Part shown: in pieces, positions 5,672 to 14,078 of the stretch | Layout of the letters: the number at the start of each line of letters is the position of its first letter | Position numbering within the stretch: position 1 is the stretch's first letter | NCBI GenBank assembly: GCA_016190785.1 | Contig: JACPPX010000133.1 | Coordinates: 1 to 20,064 of the forward strand | From: Chloroflexota bacterium | GTDB lineage: Bacteria; Chloroflexota; Anaerolineae; UBA7937; JACPPX01 | Reading direction: 5' to 3' | Length of the DNA: 20,064 nucleotides | Made by a program: the position numbers and the translations under genes | Notes under the pieces: model-generated | Told to the model about the DNA's origin: nothing | What the model saw: the letters and a program-made list of their open reading frames with translations, nothing else | The model's database searches: none

Positions 5672-7507
5672 ATGAGTGGCGAAGAATCGAAGGCTCCTAC
5701 ATCCCCTCAAGAACCTCCCTGGTGGCCGAGAAGGCCAGGATTTCTAGCCAATATCCTGACCATCTTGGCTGCTATTTTCGCTATCTTGCAGCGGATACTC
5801 ACGGCCTATGAGTTTCTCAGCAAGCCGGTAGCTATTCTCTCTGCCATCCTGCCCTATGTTGTGATTTCAGCCCTGGCCCTGGGTATTGGTGTAGCCTTAT
5901 ATACCATTCGGCGTCCCGGCAGCTCGGCGCGGCAGAGTAGATATGCAATGGCTTCCCTTGGCATCCTGGCCCTGGCCGGGCTGGGGTGGGGAGGATGGCA
6001 GGTCTATGAAGCATCCCAGCCGCCAAAGGGAGTGCTGGTGATGATCGCCGATTTCGATGGCTCGGCGGCAACCAGAAGCGTGGCCTATGATCGGCAGATA
6101 TATGAGCGGGTAAGCGCAGAACTAGTGCGATTGGGTTTGGATGAAGAAGTAGAGCTGCGGCGGGTTTTCGAAGCCTACTCTGATTCTGCAGCGGCTCGTG
6201 CAGCAGGAGAGTCGCGAAAAGCAACGTTGGTGATCTGGGGCTGGTATGATGATGCCGGGGTGAGCCCCCATTTTGAGTTGCTCCGCACCCTAACCCCTTT
6301 TGCCGCCTCATTGGGGGAGGTATCCTACCTCCAAAACTTCGACCTAAATATCACTGGCAGCTCGCAAGAAATGGCCTACATCACCACCATCGCGGTGGGT
6401 CTGATCTACTATGCCGAGGGGGATTACCCCAATGCTATATCTCTCTTTGACTCTGCCATCGAGATCGCACCCGAAGAGACCAGTACCGTCGGCCTGGATA
6501 TACCCTATTTTTACAAAGCAAGCTCGCTGTTTTACCAGGGAGCAGATACACAGTTGGTAGTCAAGAATTTACAGAAAGCATTAGAGATCAATCCCGACCT
6601 CTACGAGGCCCACCACAACCTGGCCCTGGCCTACACCCAGGTCTGCGACCCCACTCCCCGTCTGGATCTGCCACTGGAAGAAGCCAAGACTGCTCAGAGC
6701 CTCAAACCGGATAATCCGGGTGCCTATGATATCTTAGGCATTATCTATTTTGCTCGCCAAGAGTGGGAAGAAGCGGTCGCGGCCTATGAGCAGGCGGTGG
6801 CCCTCGAACCCCAAAACTACTATTTCCATCTCTCCTTGGCTCAAGCCTACCAAAATGTAGGTCGAGAGGATGATGCGCAGAGTGAATTTGTCACTGCTGA
6901 GGAATTAGTCAAAGAAGAAATTGCTGCATCAAGTGAAGATACAGCGGACCCCCATATTCAACTTGGAGATACCTACTACTATCAAGGAAGATACGAGGAG
7001 GCCCTAACCGAATACGAGCAAGCCCTATCCCTCCGTCCCGATGATGGGCAAATCTATCTGGACTTGGGTTTCACTTATCTTGCTTTGGACCAGGGAGATG
7101 ACGCCCTGACCAATTTTGAGCGAGCCGTGGAACTCAATCCCGGCAACTACATTGCCCACAACGCCTTGGCCGGTGTCCTGCAAGGGGATGGTCAATGGGA
7201 ACGAGCCGAAGCTGAGTATCAGGAAACATTGCGACTCCATTCCTGTGCCATTGATGCCCACTTAGGATTGGGCGGAATATATTTCGTCCAGGGAGACCTG
7301 GAAAACGCTCTATTACATTTCCAAAAAGTTATTGAATTTGAGCCGGAGAATCCTTTGGCCTACCTCGAGTTGGGGCTGACTTACGAGACTTTAGGTGATG
7401 AAGAGGCGGCCCGGGAGGCCTATCTTAAGGCGATTGAATTCGCCGCGGGAAATGAAGATATAATCGCCCTGGCCGAGGAAGGCCTCGCCCGCCTATCCGG
7501 AGAATAA
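5672..7507 (+). CDS. Membrane-anchored tetratricopeptide-repeat protein
   Basis: 611 residues from ATG 5672, with GGAAGGG about ten bases upstream. After a Pro/Trp-rich N-terminus there are three predicted membrane segments (about 27-46, 52-77 and 91-110). A compact domain follows (about 119-220; GVLVMIADFDG, a helix with YDRQIYERVSAEL, then ATLVIWGWYDD). It looks like the TolB-N-like or FlgO-like domains seen before TPRs in other bacteria, though this is a motif-level impression. About ten TPR units run from about 248 to 605, for example YYAEGDYPNAISLFDSAIEI and YYQGRYEEALTEYEQALSL. TPR arrays bind protein partners. The array probably faces the same side as the middle domain, but which side cannot be fixed. 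It is followed without a gap by the THEP1 gene, so the two are co-expressed. Partner unknown. Confidence 0.9.
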   Translation: MSGEESKAPTSPQEPPWWPRRPGFLANILTILAAIFAILQRILTAYEFLSKPVAILSAILPYVVISALALGIGVALYTIRRPGSSARQSRYAMASLGILALAGLGWGGWQVYEASQPPKGVLVMIADFDGSAATRSVAYDRQIYERVSAELVRLGLDEEVELRRVFEAYSDSAAARAAGESRKATLVIWGWYDDAGVSPHFELLRTLTPFAASLGEVSYLQNFDLNITGSSQEMAYITTIAVGLIYYAEGDYPNAISLFDSAIEIAPEETSTVGLDIPYFYKASSLFYQGADTQLVVKNLQKALEINPDLYEAHHNLALAYTQVCDPTPRLDLPLEEAKTAQSLKPDNPGAYDILGIIYFARQEWEEAVAAYEQAVALEPQNYYFHLSLAQAYQNVGREDDAQSEFVTAEELVKEEIAASSEDTADPHIQLGDTYYYQGRYEEALTEYEQALSLRPDDGQIYLDLGFTYLALDQGDDALTNFERAVELNPGNYIAHNALAGVLQGDGQWERAEAEYQETLRLHSCAIDAHLGLGGIYFVQGDLENALLHFQKVIEFEPENPLAYLELGLTYETLGDEEAAREAYLKAIEFAAGNEDIIALAEEGLARLSGE

Positions 7508-8020
7508 GTGGGCCGAGTCTTCCTCCTCACCGGCCGCCCCGGGGTGGGGAAGACGACCCTCATCCGCGAGTTGAGCAAAGATCTTGAGGATGTGGGTGGT
7601 TTTTATACCCAGGAGATCCGCGAAGGCGGTAAGCGTCAGGGTTTCAAAATCCTCACCCTGGATGGCCGTGCGGGAATACTGGCCCTCGAAGACATAAAGG
7701 GCCAGCCCCGTGTAGGTCGCTATGGAGTGAACCTTGCCGATTTAGAGGAGATTGCAGTCAACTCTGTTCAGGAAGCACTACAAAGCAAGAAATACATCCT
7801 CATCGATGAAATAGGCAAGATGGAATTGGCCTCACCAAAATTTCGTCAATGCGTAGAGGAAGCCATAAACAGCCCGAAGACGGTGATTGCTACGATCATG
7901 GCCACCCCCCACCCTTTCGCCGATGCAATTAAAAAGAAGGGCTTGGTCTTGGAAGTCACTCTCCAGAACAGAGAAAAACTCAAGGACCGAATCTTAGAGT
8001 TACTTGCCCGGCCGGGATAG
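7508..8020 (+). CDS. THEP1-type nucleoside-triphosphatase
   Basis: 170 residues. The start is GTG at 7508, the base after the TAA of the TPR gene; GGAG lies six bases upstream inside the previous coding end. Walker A is GRPGVGKTT (about residues 9-17) and Walker B is YILIDEIGKMEL (about 95-106). Both are the forms seen in the small P-loop NTPase family typified by Aquifex THEP1 and human NTPCR, which hydrolyse NTPs in vitro with a poorly defined cellular role. Length is normal for the family. Immediate translational coupling to the TPR protein suggests functional association. It runs convergent with glyA, only 28 bases apart, with no evident terminator between them. Confidence 0.9.
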   Translation: MGRVFLLTGRPGVGKTTLIRELSKDLEDVGGFYTQEIREGGKRQGFKILTLDGRAGILALEDIKGQPRVGRYGVNLADLEEIAVNSVQEALQSKKYILIDEIGKMELASPKFRQCVEEAINSPKTVIATIMATPHPFADAIKKKGLVLEVTLQNREKLKDRILELLARPG

Positions 8021-8048
8021 ATACAAGTTCGCGCACTATCTACAGAGA

Positions 8049-9353
8049 CTAGGGGACGGGGAAATTGCCGGCGAGGGATTTCACCTCGGCGGCGATTTTT
8101 TGCAAGAAGGGATCACCAGCAATTCTCTTTCGGTATTCCTTGAGGAATGGGGCTCGGGCCTCTGGCTTCTCGGGGAGCCTCTCTTCTTCGATATGCTCGA
8201 TCACCTGCAGGATCCACTGAGCGATAGTCTCCATCTCCCTCTCTTTCATCCCTCGGGTGGTCAGGGCTGGAGTCCCCATGCGAATGCCGGAGGGATAAAA
8301 GGGGGGCATGTGGTCGTTGGGCACAGCGTTACGGTTGCAAACTATACCAGCCACCTCCAGGGCCTCGGCCAGGACATTACCGGAAAGGCTCAGGGGGCGC
8401 AGGTCGACAAGGAGCAGGTGGCATTCTGTGCCTCCCCCCACCAGAGTCAGTCCGCCCTCTTGCAATCCTTTAGCCAAAGCCTTGGCGTTCTTCACAATCT
8501 GCTGACCATATTGGCGAAACTCGGGCTGACCGGCCTCGAAGAGACACTGGGCAATGGCGGCAGTAGTGTTATCGTGGGGACCACCCTGAAGCCCGGGGAA
8601 AACAGCGCGGTCGATCTTGCCGGCCACATCCGGGTCGCGTCTTATTCCTCTTTCGGTAACCATGATTATGGCCCCCCGCGGGCCGCGCAGAGTTTTATGG
8701 GTGGTGGTGGTCACCACCTCGGCGTGGGGCACCGGGGAGGGGTAGGCATCAGCCAAAATCAGTCCGGCAACATGGGCCACATCCGCTACCAGCCAGGCGC
8801 CCACTTCTTCTGCAATCTGGGCAAAGCGCTGCCAGTCGAAGACCAAGGGATAGGCGGTGGTGCCGATGATCATCACTTTTGGCTTTTCTCGAAGAGCAAG
8901 TTCGTGGATTTCTTCGTAGTCGAGTAACCCCTCGTTATCCAATCCAAATTGCACAGAGCGAAAGTAGCGACCTGAAAAAGTGATCTGGGGTTGACCGTGG
9001 GTCAAGTGACCGCCAGCGGCAAGTTTGAGCCCCATAATCGTATCGCCGGCCTCGGCTAAGGCGAAGAGCACCGCGGCATTGGCCGGAGAACCGGAATAAG
9101 GCTGGACATTGGCGTGGGGCACGGCGAAAAGTTTCTTAGCCCGCTCGATGGCCAATTTCTCGACAAGGTCCACATTCCGGTTCCCCTGGTAATAGCGGCG
9201 GTCGGGGTAGCCCTCAGAATACTTGTTGGCAAAAACGCTCCCTTCCAGGGCGCGAACCGCGGCTGAGGCATAATTCTCGCTTGGGATCATTTGTAGGGTG
9301 TCCCTCTGTCTTCTCTCCTCTGCTTCCAAGATTTTTCTGATTTCAGAATCCAT
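8049..9353 (-). CDS. glyA: Serine hydroxymethyltransferase
   Basis: 434 residues. This PLP enzyme interconverts serine plus THF with glycine plus 5,10-methylene-THF in the cytoplasm. Start ATG 9351-9353 has GGAGGGGG upstream, and the folD stop lies 11 bases before. Motifs: MIPSENYAS near the N-terminus, YPDRRYYQGN, NVQPYSGSPAN, the PLP aspartate region LVADVAHVAGL, and the PLP lysine K220 in TTTTHKTLRGPRG. Length is typical. The segment IIGTTAYPLVFDW replaces the more common AGFSAY form but lies in the same place. In an operon with folD, whose product uses methylene-THF. Identification is secure. Confidence 0.97.
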   Translation of the reverse strand: MDSEIRKILEAEERRQRDTLQMIPSENYASAAVRALEGSVFANKYSEGYPDRRYYQGNRNVDLVEKLAIERAKKLFAVPHANVQPYSGSPANAAVLFALAEAGDTIMGLKLAAGGHLTHGQPQITFSGRYFRSVQFGLDNEGLLDYEEIHELALREKPKVMIIGTTAYPLVFDWQRFAQIAEEVGAWLVADVAHVAGLILADAYPSPVPHAEVVTTTTHKTLRGPRGAIIMVTERGIRRDPDVAGKIDRAVFPGLQGGPHDNTTAAIAQCLFEAGQPEFRQYGQQIVKNAKALAKGLQEGGLTLVGGGTECHLLLVDLRPLSLSGNVLAEALEVAGIVCNRNAVPNDHMPPFYPSGIRMGTPALTTRGMKEREMETIAQWILQVIEHIEEERLPEKPEARAPFLKEYRKRIAGDPFLQKIAAEVKSLAGNFPVP

Positions 9354-9364
9354 TTTCCCCCTCC

Positions 9365-10285
9365 CTAATTCGCTCTCAGCTGGTAGTCACTCGGCAAGAT
9401 TCCCGCAGCACTTCCCTGTCGGATGGCCGCCAGCAGAGTGTTTTCTAAGAGCATGGCCACGGTCACCGGCCCCACTCCTCCCGGCACTGGAGTTAGAAAC
9501 CCGGCAACCTCTTTGACCTCGGCAAAATTCACATCTCCCAGCAAACGATACCCGATTTTGCTCTGTCGATCGGGAACTTGGTTGATGCCCACATCAATAA
9601 CCACAGCCCCGGGCTTTACCATATCCCCTCGGATAAGCCCTGGCTGCCCGGCGGCGACGACTAAGATATCTGCTTGGCGAGTCACTCCACCTAAATCCCT
9701 AGTGCGGGAATGACAAATGGTGACTGTAGCATTGCCCCGCATTAGCAAATGGCTCACCGGCAACCCAACCGTATTGGAGCGACCGACAACCACCGCCCTC
9801 GCACCATCCACTTGGACTCCGCTTTTCGCTAGAAGAAACATAACAGCTTGAGCGGTGCTGGGGATAAACAACGGCTCTCCATCCTTTGTGGCCAACAAAC
9901 CTCGGTTAAGGGGATGTAGCCCATCCACATCTTTTTGCGGTGTTACTGCTGCCAAGACCTTATCTCGGTCTAGCCAGTATGGCAGAGGCAGTTGCACTAT
10001 GATCCCGTGCACCTGGGGATTTGCGTTTATATCGCGGATCGTTTTTAGTAATTTTTCTGGTGATGCCTCTTCGGCCAGGCTCTTGGTTGAATACTTGATC
10101 CCTACCTCCGTTGCAGCCCGGGCCTCACTCCGCGCGTAACTTTGAGAAGAGAGGTCCTCTCCCACTTGCACGGAAACCAGCCCCGGCACTAACCCGTACC
10201 GAGACTTAAGGTTTGCAACCTCCCCTGCCAGTCCCTTCAGTATGGCGTTGGCTATCTCCTGGCCATCAATAATTACGGCTGCCAT
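9365..10285 (-). CDS. folD: FolD: methylene-THF dehydrogenase / methenyl-THF cyclohydrolase with Glu at the catalytic Lys position
   Basis: 306 residues. FolD normally oxidises 5,10-methylene-THF (NADP-linked) and hydrolyses the methenyl product to 10-formyl-THF. Seen here: Y50, Q98 in IIVQLPLP, D121 in KDVDGLHPLN, nucleotide-binding VVGRSNTVGLPVSHLL, and PVPGGVGPVTVAMLLENT near the end. Without any gap, numbering matches E. coli FolD, so residue 54 should be the catalytic Lys of YxxxK. The sequence instead reads SYARSEARAA, with codon GAG at 10124-10126: Glu54. In known FolD and the human homologue this Lys is needed for the cyclohydrolase step, so this protein may be mainly a dehydrogenase. 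It is translated just before glyA, giving a serine-to-C1-folate unit. The start ATG at 10283-10285 has only a weak ribosome site. Confidence 0.95.
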   Translation of the reverse strand: MAAVIIDGQEIANAILKGLAGEVANLKSRYGLVPGLVSVQVGEDLSSQSYARSEARAATEVGIKYSTKSLAEEASPEKLLKTIRDINANPQVHGIIVQLPLPYWLDRDKVLAAVTPQKDVDGLHPLNRGLLATKDGEPLFIPSTAQAVMFLLAKSGVQVDGARAVVVGRSNTVGLPVSHLLMRGNATVTICHSRTRDLGGVTRQADILVVAAGQPGLIRGDMVKPGAVVIDVGINQVPDRQSKIGYRLLGDVNFAEVKEVAGFLTPVPGGVGPVTVAMLLENTLLAAIRQGSAAGILPSDYQLRAN

Positions 10286-10624
10286 ATCAGTCCGTCCAGA
10301 GGATATTTAACCACAGTTTAACTTTTGAACCTCTTCCAATGCCGAATATACCACATTTTGGGCAGTCTATGTGTGGCGAGTAGTCATCCCATAAATCCAG
10401 AATTACGCTGGATGCGTAGAGAAATAGGTAAATAACGGATAACCATCAAGGTGTTTGATTCTTTTGTCCCATGGAATTACCACCGCCTCCCGGAAACTAC
10501 AGACTGTGTTTATGTGCCAATATGCCAGCCGCCGGTAATATGAATTACACCTTTGTTGCGGAGTGACAAATAGTATTTCTATGCCAGTACTTCCCATAAG
10601 CAAGCGCTTATTCGGAGGTGAACA
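10286..10624. other. Divergent intergenic region between folD and the HD-GYP gene
   Basis: 339 bases without a convincing gene. On the minus strand TATATT (10345-10350), preceded by TGG, is a possible extended -10 for folD, but no good -35 stands in front of it. A short inverted repeat ATCCAG (10395-10400)/CTGGAT (10408-10413) is present. No clear sigma70 promoter for the HD-GYP gene and no recognisable riboswitch (including c-di-GMP types) was found. The HD-GYP ribosome site is GGAGGTG at 10615-10621. Confidence 0.5.
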
Positions 10625-11938
10625 ATGGTGGCCCAATGGGTATCCAGCCGTGGCTTGGTTTGGCAATTCGCGGCAGTTAGCTGGGTGGTGATGGCCATCA
10701 TCGGGCTAGCCCTGGCCAACATCTTGGGCAATGCTATTGAAAGTTACTTTATCCGTGAACTTATGGCTGAGGCTAATCAAACCCTCACTCAGCGCGTCCT
10801 CCGCCACTTAACTCCCCAGGACCTGGAGCAGCCAATGAGCGGGGAGCGGTATGCCCAGTTCAACTCCTGGGTAGAGGATAGTGTGCTCTCCGAACGGACG
10901 GCGCGGATTAAGATTTGGAATCGGGAGGGGATGGTCATTTACTCCAATGATCCCCAGCAAGTAGGACAAATCTACCCCAACCAGGAAGAATTGGGAAAGG
11001 CCTTGTTCGGAGAAATGTCCGGGGAGATGTCCGACCTAGATGACCAGGAGAATGTGGGAGAAAAAGAGTACGGACGCTTGTTTGAGGTGTATGTGCCGAT
11101 CGTCTTCCCCGGCTCCGAAGAAGTTGCCGGCGCTTTTGAAATATACCAGTCCTACGAGCCCGCGGCGTGGTTCATCTCTCAGACCCAGCAACATGTCTAT
11201 CTCGGGCTGATCGGAGGGCTGGGCCTGCTTTACCTCAGTCTGTTTACTATCGTCAAAAGGGGGGCAGACACCATCTTCCGGCAGCAATCACAGTTGGAGT
11301 TGCGTTCCCGAGAACTGGGGGAGGCTTACCAGGCCACTCTTCAGGCTCTCTCCTCCTCCCTCGACTTAAGGGACCACGAGACGGAGGGGCATGCCATGCG
11401 CGTCGCCCACCGAGCGGTTGAATTAGCAAAGATTCTTGGCGTCTCCCCGGAGGAATTAAGAACCATAGAATACGGAGGGCTTTTGCACGATGTGGGCAAG
11501 ATTGGTATCCCCGATAACGTCTTGCTTAAGCCTGGCCCCTTGACCGCGGGGGAGTGGGCGGTGATCAAGAAGCATCCCGAACTGGGATACCGTATCGTCT
11601 CTGAAATCAAGTTCCTTAACGGGGCGGCAGAGATAGTCCGCGCCCACCACGAGAGGTATGATGGCCAAGGTTATCCCCTTGGGCTTAAGGGCAAGGAAAT
11701 CCCGCTAGGGGCGCGCATCTTCTCTGTGGTGGATACCTACGATGCTATGACTTCCGACCGACCCTACCGCAAGGCTCTCTCCCATGAAGAGGCTATTTCA
11801 GAAATTGCCGAGAACGCCGGTACCCAATTTGATCCCCAGGTAGTAGAGGCTTTCCTGCGTCTTGTAGATCAAGGCTCCTTAATCCCCGCAGAGGATTTTA
11901 AGCCAGAGATGAGGGTTGCCATTCCGGTGAGCCTTTAG
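10625..11938 (+). CDS. Membrane sensor HD-GYP domain protein (predicted c-di-GMP phosphodiesterase)
   Basis: 437 residues from ATG 10625, preceded by GGAGGTG. There are two membrane helices (about 13-33 and 190-210) enclosing an extracytoplasmic sensor region of about 150 residues that contains IKIWNREGMVIYSND, a single-Cache/PAS-like strand pattern. After a short coiled segment (about 222-240) comes the HD-GYP domain (about 237-430). It has H288-D289 in GLLHDVGKIGIPD, H341-H342 in HHERYDGQGYP with the GYP triad at 349-351, and DTYDAMTSDRPYRKAL. All signature residues for c-di-GMP hydrolysis are intact. A hairpin terminator follows, so it is probably its own transcription unit. A diguanylate cyclase lies about 2 kb downstream on the same strand. 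The ligand of the outer domain is unknown. Confidence 0.93.
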   Translation: MVAQWVSSRGLVWQFAAVSWVVMAIIGLALANILGNAIESYFIRELMAEANQTLTQRVLRHLTPQDLEQPMSGERYAQFNSWVEDSVLSERTARIKIWNREGMVIYSNDPQQVGQIYPNQEELGKALFGEMSGEMSDLDDQENVGEKEYGRLFEVYVPIVFPGSEEVAGAFEIYQSYEPAAWFISQTQQHVYLGLIGGLGLLYLSLFTIVKRGADTIFRQQSQLELRSRELGEAYQATLQALSSSLDLRDHETEGHAMRVAHRAVELAKILGVSPEELRTIEYGGLLHDVGKIGIPDNVLLKPGPLTAGEWAVIKKHPELGYRIVSEIKFLNGAAEIVRAHHERYDGQGYPLGLKGKEIPLGARIFSVVDTYDAMTSDRPYRKALSHEEAISEIAENAGTQFDPQVVEAFLRLVDQGSLIPAEDFKPEMRVAIPVSL

Positions 11939-11967
11939 GCTTGACTCTAATCCATCCTCTACTTTGT

Positions 11968-11994
11968 GCGTCGCCCTTTTGGGCGACGCCCTTT
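11968..11994 (+). terminator. Hairpin terminator after the HD-GYP gene
   Basis: GCGTCGCCC (11968-11976) and GGGCGACGC (11981-11989) form a perfect 9-bp stem with a TTTT loop. The following bases CCTTTATG give only a short T run, so efficiency is uncertain, but position and stem strength fit. Confidence 0.75.
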
Positions 11995-12169
11995 ATGGAG
12001 TCATTCCCCTCTCAAAGCGAATCCCTATATTTGCCAGGGTACAGTAATATATCGGGCAATGTATGTACGGGGTTGACTTCCCCTATCCACCTTTTGGGTT
12101 TAAGATGGGCTCAGTAGAAGCTAGGTGATAGCTAATTATCGGCAACTCGCTTTAAACAAGAACAAGGGT

Positions 12170-12198
12170 TTGAAATGAAAAAGAGGGTGTGCTATCAT
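12170..12198 (+). promoter_or_regulatory. Sigma70-type extended -10 promoter for the ugd operon
   Basis: TTGAAA (12170-12175), 17-base spacer, TATCAT (12193-12198) with TGC immediately before the -10. Predicted start is near 12205, giving a leader of about 30 bases with AGGAG at 12223-12227. Confidence 0.75.
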
Positions 12199-12235
12199 CA
12201 CCCCATCCTCTCTGGCGTAGATAGGAGAAAATGAA

Positions 12236-13606
12236 ATGAGAAAGATTGGCGTTATCGGTTTGGGATATGTGGGGCTGGTGACCGGCACCTGCTTTGCGGA
12301 TCTCGGCAATCGGGTCTACGGCATAGACATCAACACCGATAAAATCACCAAACTGCAGAAGGGAAAAGCCCCCCTCTTCGAGCCGGGTCTGGAAGAGATG
12401 GTGGAGCGGAATATGCAACGAGGCCGCCTATTTTTCACCACATCTTATGAGGAGGGGCTTAAGGATGTAGATTTTATCTTCATCGCTGTAGATACACCCT
12501 CCGGCCAAGAAGGGGAAGCCGATCTCCGTGCCGTCCGCCAGGCGGCAGGGGGAGTTGCCGAGTTAATGAGCCATCCTTTCACTATTGTCAACAAAAGCAC
12601 AGTGCCCATCGGCACCGGCGACTGGGTGGCGGAAACAGTGTCCGCTAATCTGCGGCCGGAAGTGGAATTTTCCGTAGTTTCTAACCCCGAGTTCCTGCGG
12701 GAGGGGTCGGCCATCCACGATTTCCTGAACCCCGACCGCATCGTCCTCGGCTCTACTGACCGCCGGGCGGCAGAAAGGGTGGCGGAACTCTACACTCCCC
12801 TAGGGCGGCCGGTGATGATCACCGACCTGCGCACCGCGGAAATGATCAAATACGCCTCTAATGCCTTCCTCGCCACCCGCATCTCCTTCATTAATGAGAT
12901 TGCGGCCATCTGTGAAAAACTGGGGGCGGATGTAAAACAGGTGGCGGCGGGAATGGGGCTGGACCACCGCATCGGCCCCGATTATTTGGATGCGGGCTTA
13001 GGCTGGGGAGGGTCCTGCTTCCCCAAGGATGTGCGGGCCCTGGCCCACATGGCCGCCATCCACGGCGCCCACCCTCAGCTGCTACGGGCGGTAATGGATA
13101 TAAACCAGGACCAGCGGCGGCGGGTAGTGCGCACCTTGCGGGAGATCCTGGGAACACTGCACGGAAAGAATATCGGGCTTCTGGGTTTGGCTTACAAACC
13201 CAATACCGATGACCTGCGAGAGGCCCCGGCCCTGGAGATTGTCCATCTTCTGACTAACGAGGGGGCAAAAGTTGTGGCTTACGACCCAGTAGCCATGGAT
13301 AATGCTCGTAATGCCATTACCGAAGTGGAATATAAGAACGATCCTTATGAGGTGGCCCGGGGCAGCGATGGTTTGCTGGTTATTACAGAGTGGAATGAGT
13401 TCAAGCATTTGGATATGGGCCGTATCCAGAAGAGCATGCGTCAAGCGGTTTTGATCGATGGCCGGAACATCTATGATCCGGATGCCATGCGCCAACTGGG
13501 CTTCATCTATCGGGGCATCGGTCGCGGCTACGGAGAGACAAACTCGGTAGCTGAGGAATTAATAGCCGCAAAGAGCCCAGCCACGGTCTCAGATAGCGAA
13601 TCCTAA
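12236..13606 (+). CDS. ugd: UDP-glucose 6-dehydrogenase
   Basis: 456 residues. It oxidises UDP-glucose to UDP-glucuronate with two NAD+, supplying polysaccharide or cell-envelope precursors. Seen: N-terminal Rossmann motif GLGYVG (8-13), the family block SNPEFLREGSAI, and the catalytic Cys261 in GWGGSCFPKD. A second, UDP-binding domain carries GLAYKPNTDDLREAPAL. Length is normal. The start is ATG 12236, eight bases after AGGAG; an earlier ATG at 12231 reads ATG AAA TGA and overlaps it. The acpS gene follows after 23 bases and the diguanylate cyclase after that. A UDP-ManNAc dehydrogenase is the main alternative in this superfamily, but the motifs favour UDP-glucose. Confidence 0.94.
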   Translation: MRKIGVIGLGYVGLVTGTCFADLGNRVYGIDINTDKITKLQKGKAPLFEPGLEEMVERNMQRGRLFFTTSYEEGLKDVDFIFIAVDTPSGQEGEADLRAVRQAAGGVAELMSHPFTIVNKSTVPIGTGDWVAETVSANLRPEVEFSVVSNPEFLREGSAIHDFLNPDRIVLGSTDRRAAERVAELYTPLGRPVMITDLRTAEMIKYASNAFLATRISFINEIAAICEKLGADVKQVAAGMGLDHRIGPDYLDAGLGWGGSCFPKDVRALAHMAAIHGAHPQLLRAVMDINQDQRRRVVRTLREILGTLHGKNIGLLGLAYKPNTDDLREAPALEIVHLLTNEGAKVVAYDPVAMDNARNAITEVEYKNDPYEVARGSDGLLVITEWNEFKHLDMGRIQKSMRQAVLIDGRNIYDPDAMRQLGFIYRGIGRGYGETNSVAEELIAAKSPATVSDSES

Positions 13607-13629
13607 ATTACAGAAGACAAACTAGCCAA

Positions 13630-14007
13630 ATGCTCTCGGTGGGGGTTGATATCCTTGAGATCGGTCGGATGCAGAATATACTGGATCGCTGGGGGGCCCG
13701 TTTCTGGAACCGGGTCTATACTACCCGGGAATTGGAGCGGGCCCGCGGCCGGGTGAGGGAGTTGGCTGTCCGCTTCTGCGCCAAGGAGGCGGTAATGAAG
13801 GCCCTGGGGACAGGAGCCCAAGTGCCGTGGAAGGATATTGAAATCTGGAACGATCCCCAGGGCAAGCCGGAGGTGCGGCTCTTGGGCAGGGCCAAAATAA
13901 AAGCGGAAGAGGTCGGCCTGATGGAATTAGACATAAGCCTTTCTCATTCCTGGGAATATGCCGTAGCCCTGGCCGTAGCCCAACGCCATCATCCCCAGGC
14001 AGATTAA
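13630..14007 (+). CDS. acpS: Holo-[acyl-carrier-protein] synthase
   Basis: 125 residues, the usual AcpS length. It transfers 4'-phosphopantetheine from CoA to the Ser of acyl carrier protein. The metal-binding residues are D7 in SVGVDILEIGR and E53 in RFCAKEAVMKALG. The C-terminal block LDISLSHSWEYAVALAVA matches the family's ISLSH-YA motif. The start ATG 13630 has no strong ribosome site, so translation may depend on reinitiation from ugd, which ends 23 bases upstream. It probably shares the ugd transcript. Confidence 0.93.
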   Translation: MLSVGVDILEIGRMQNILDRWGARFWNRVYTTRELERARGRVRELAVRFCAKEAVMKALGTGAQVPWKDIEIWNDPQGKPEVRLLGRAKIKAEEVGLMELDISLSHSWEYAVALAVAQRHHPQAD

Positions 14008-14078
14008 GGATGAGTTAAGCCGGAGAGGTACTGACCAGAAGAAACGGAATAGAGAAAGCGGGTTATCAAAAGCAAGCA

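Noticed and set aside
5832..6311. Minus-strand frame of about 159 codons
   Set aside because: Antisense to the membrane part of the TPR protein; no start signals, shadow of codon bias.
8004..8927. Long plus-strand open frame of about 307 codons
   Set aside because: It is antisense to glyA, which has every SHMT motif. The frame has no ribosome site and its product is low-complexity Gly/His/Ser-rich.
10440..10620. c-di-GMP riboswitch upstream of the HD-GYP gene
   Set aside because: No conserved core of either known c-di-GMP riboswitch class could be found by eye.
10403..10666. Minus-strand frame of 87 codons in the folD/HD-GYP intergenic region
   Set aside because: It overlaps the HD-GYP start and ribosome site, has no ribosome site of its own and no recognisable domain.
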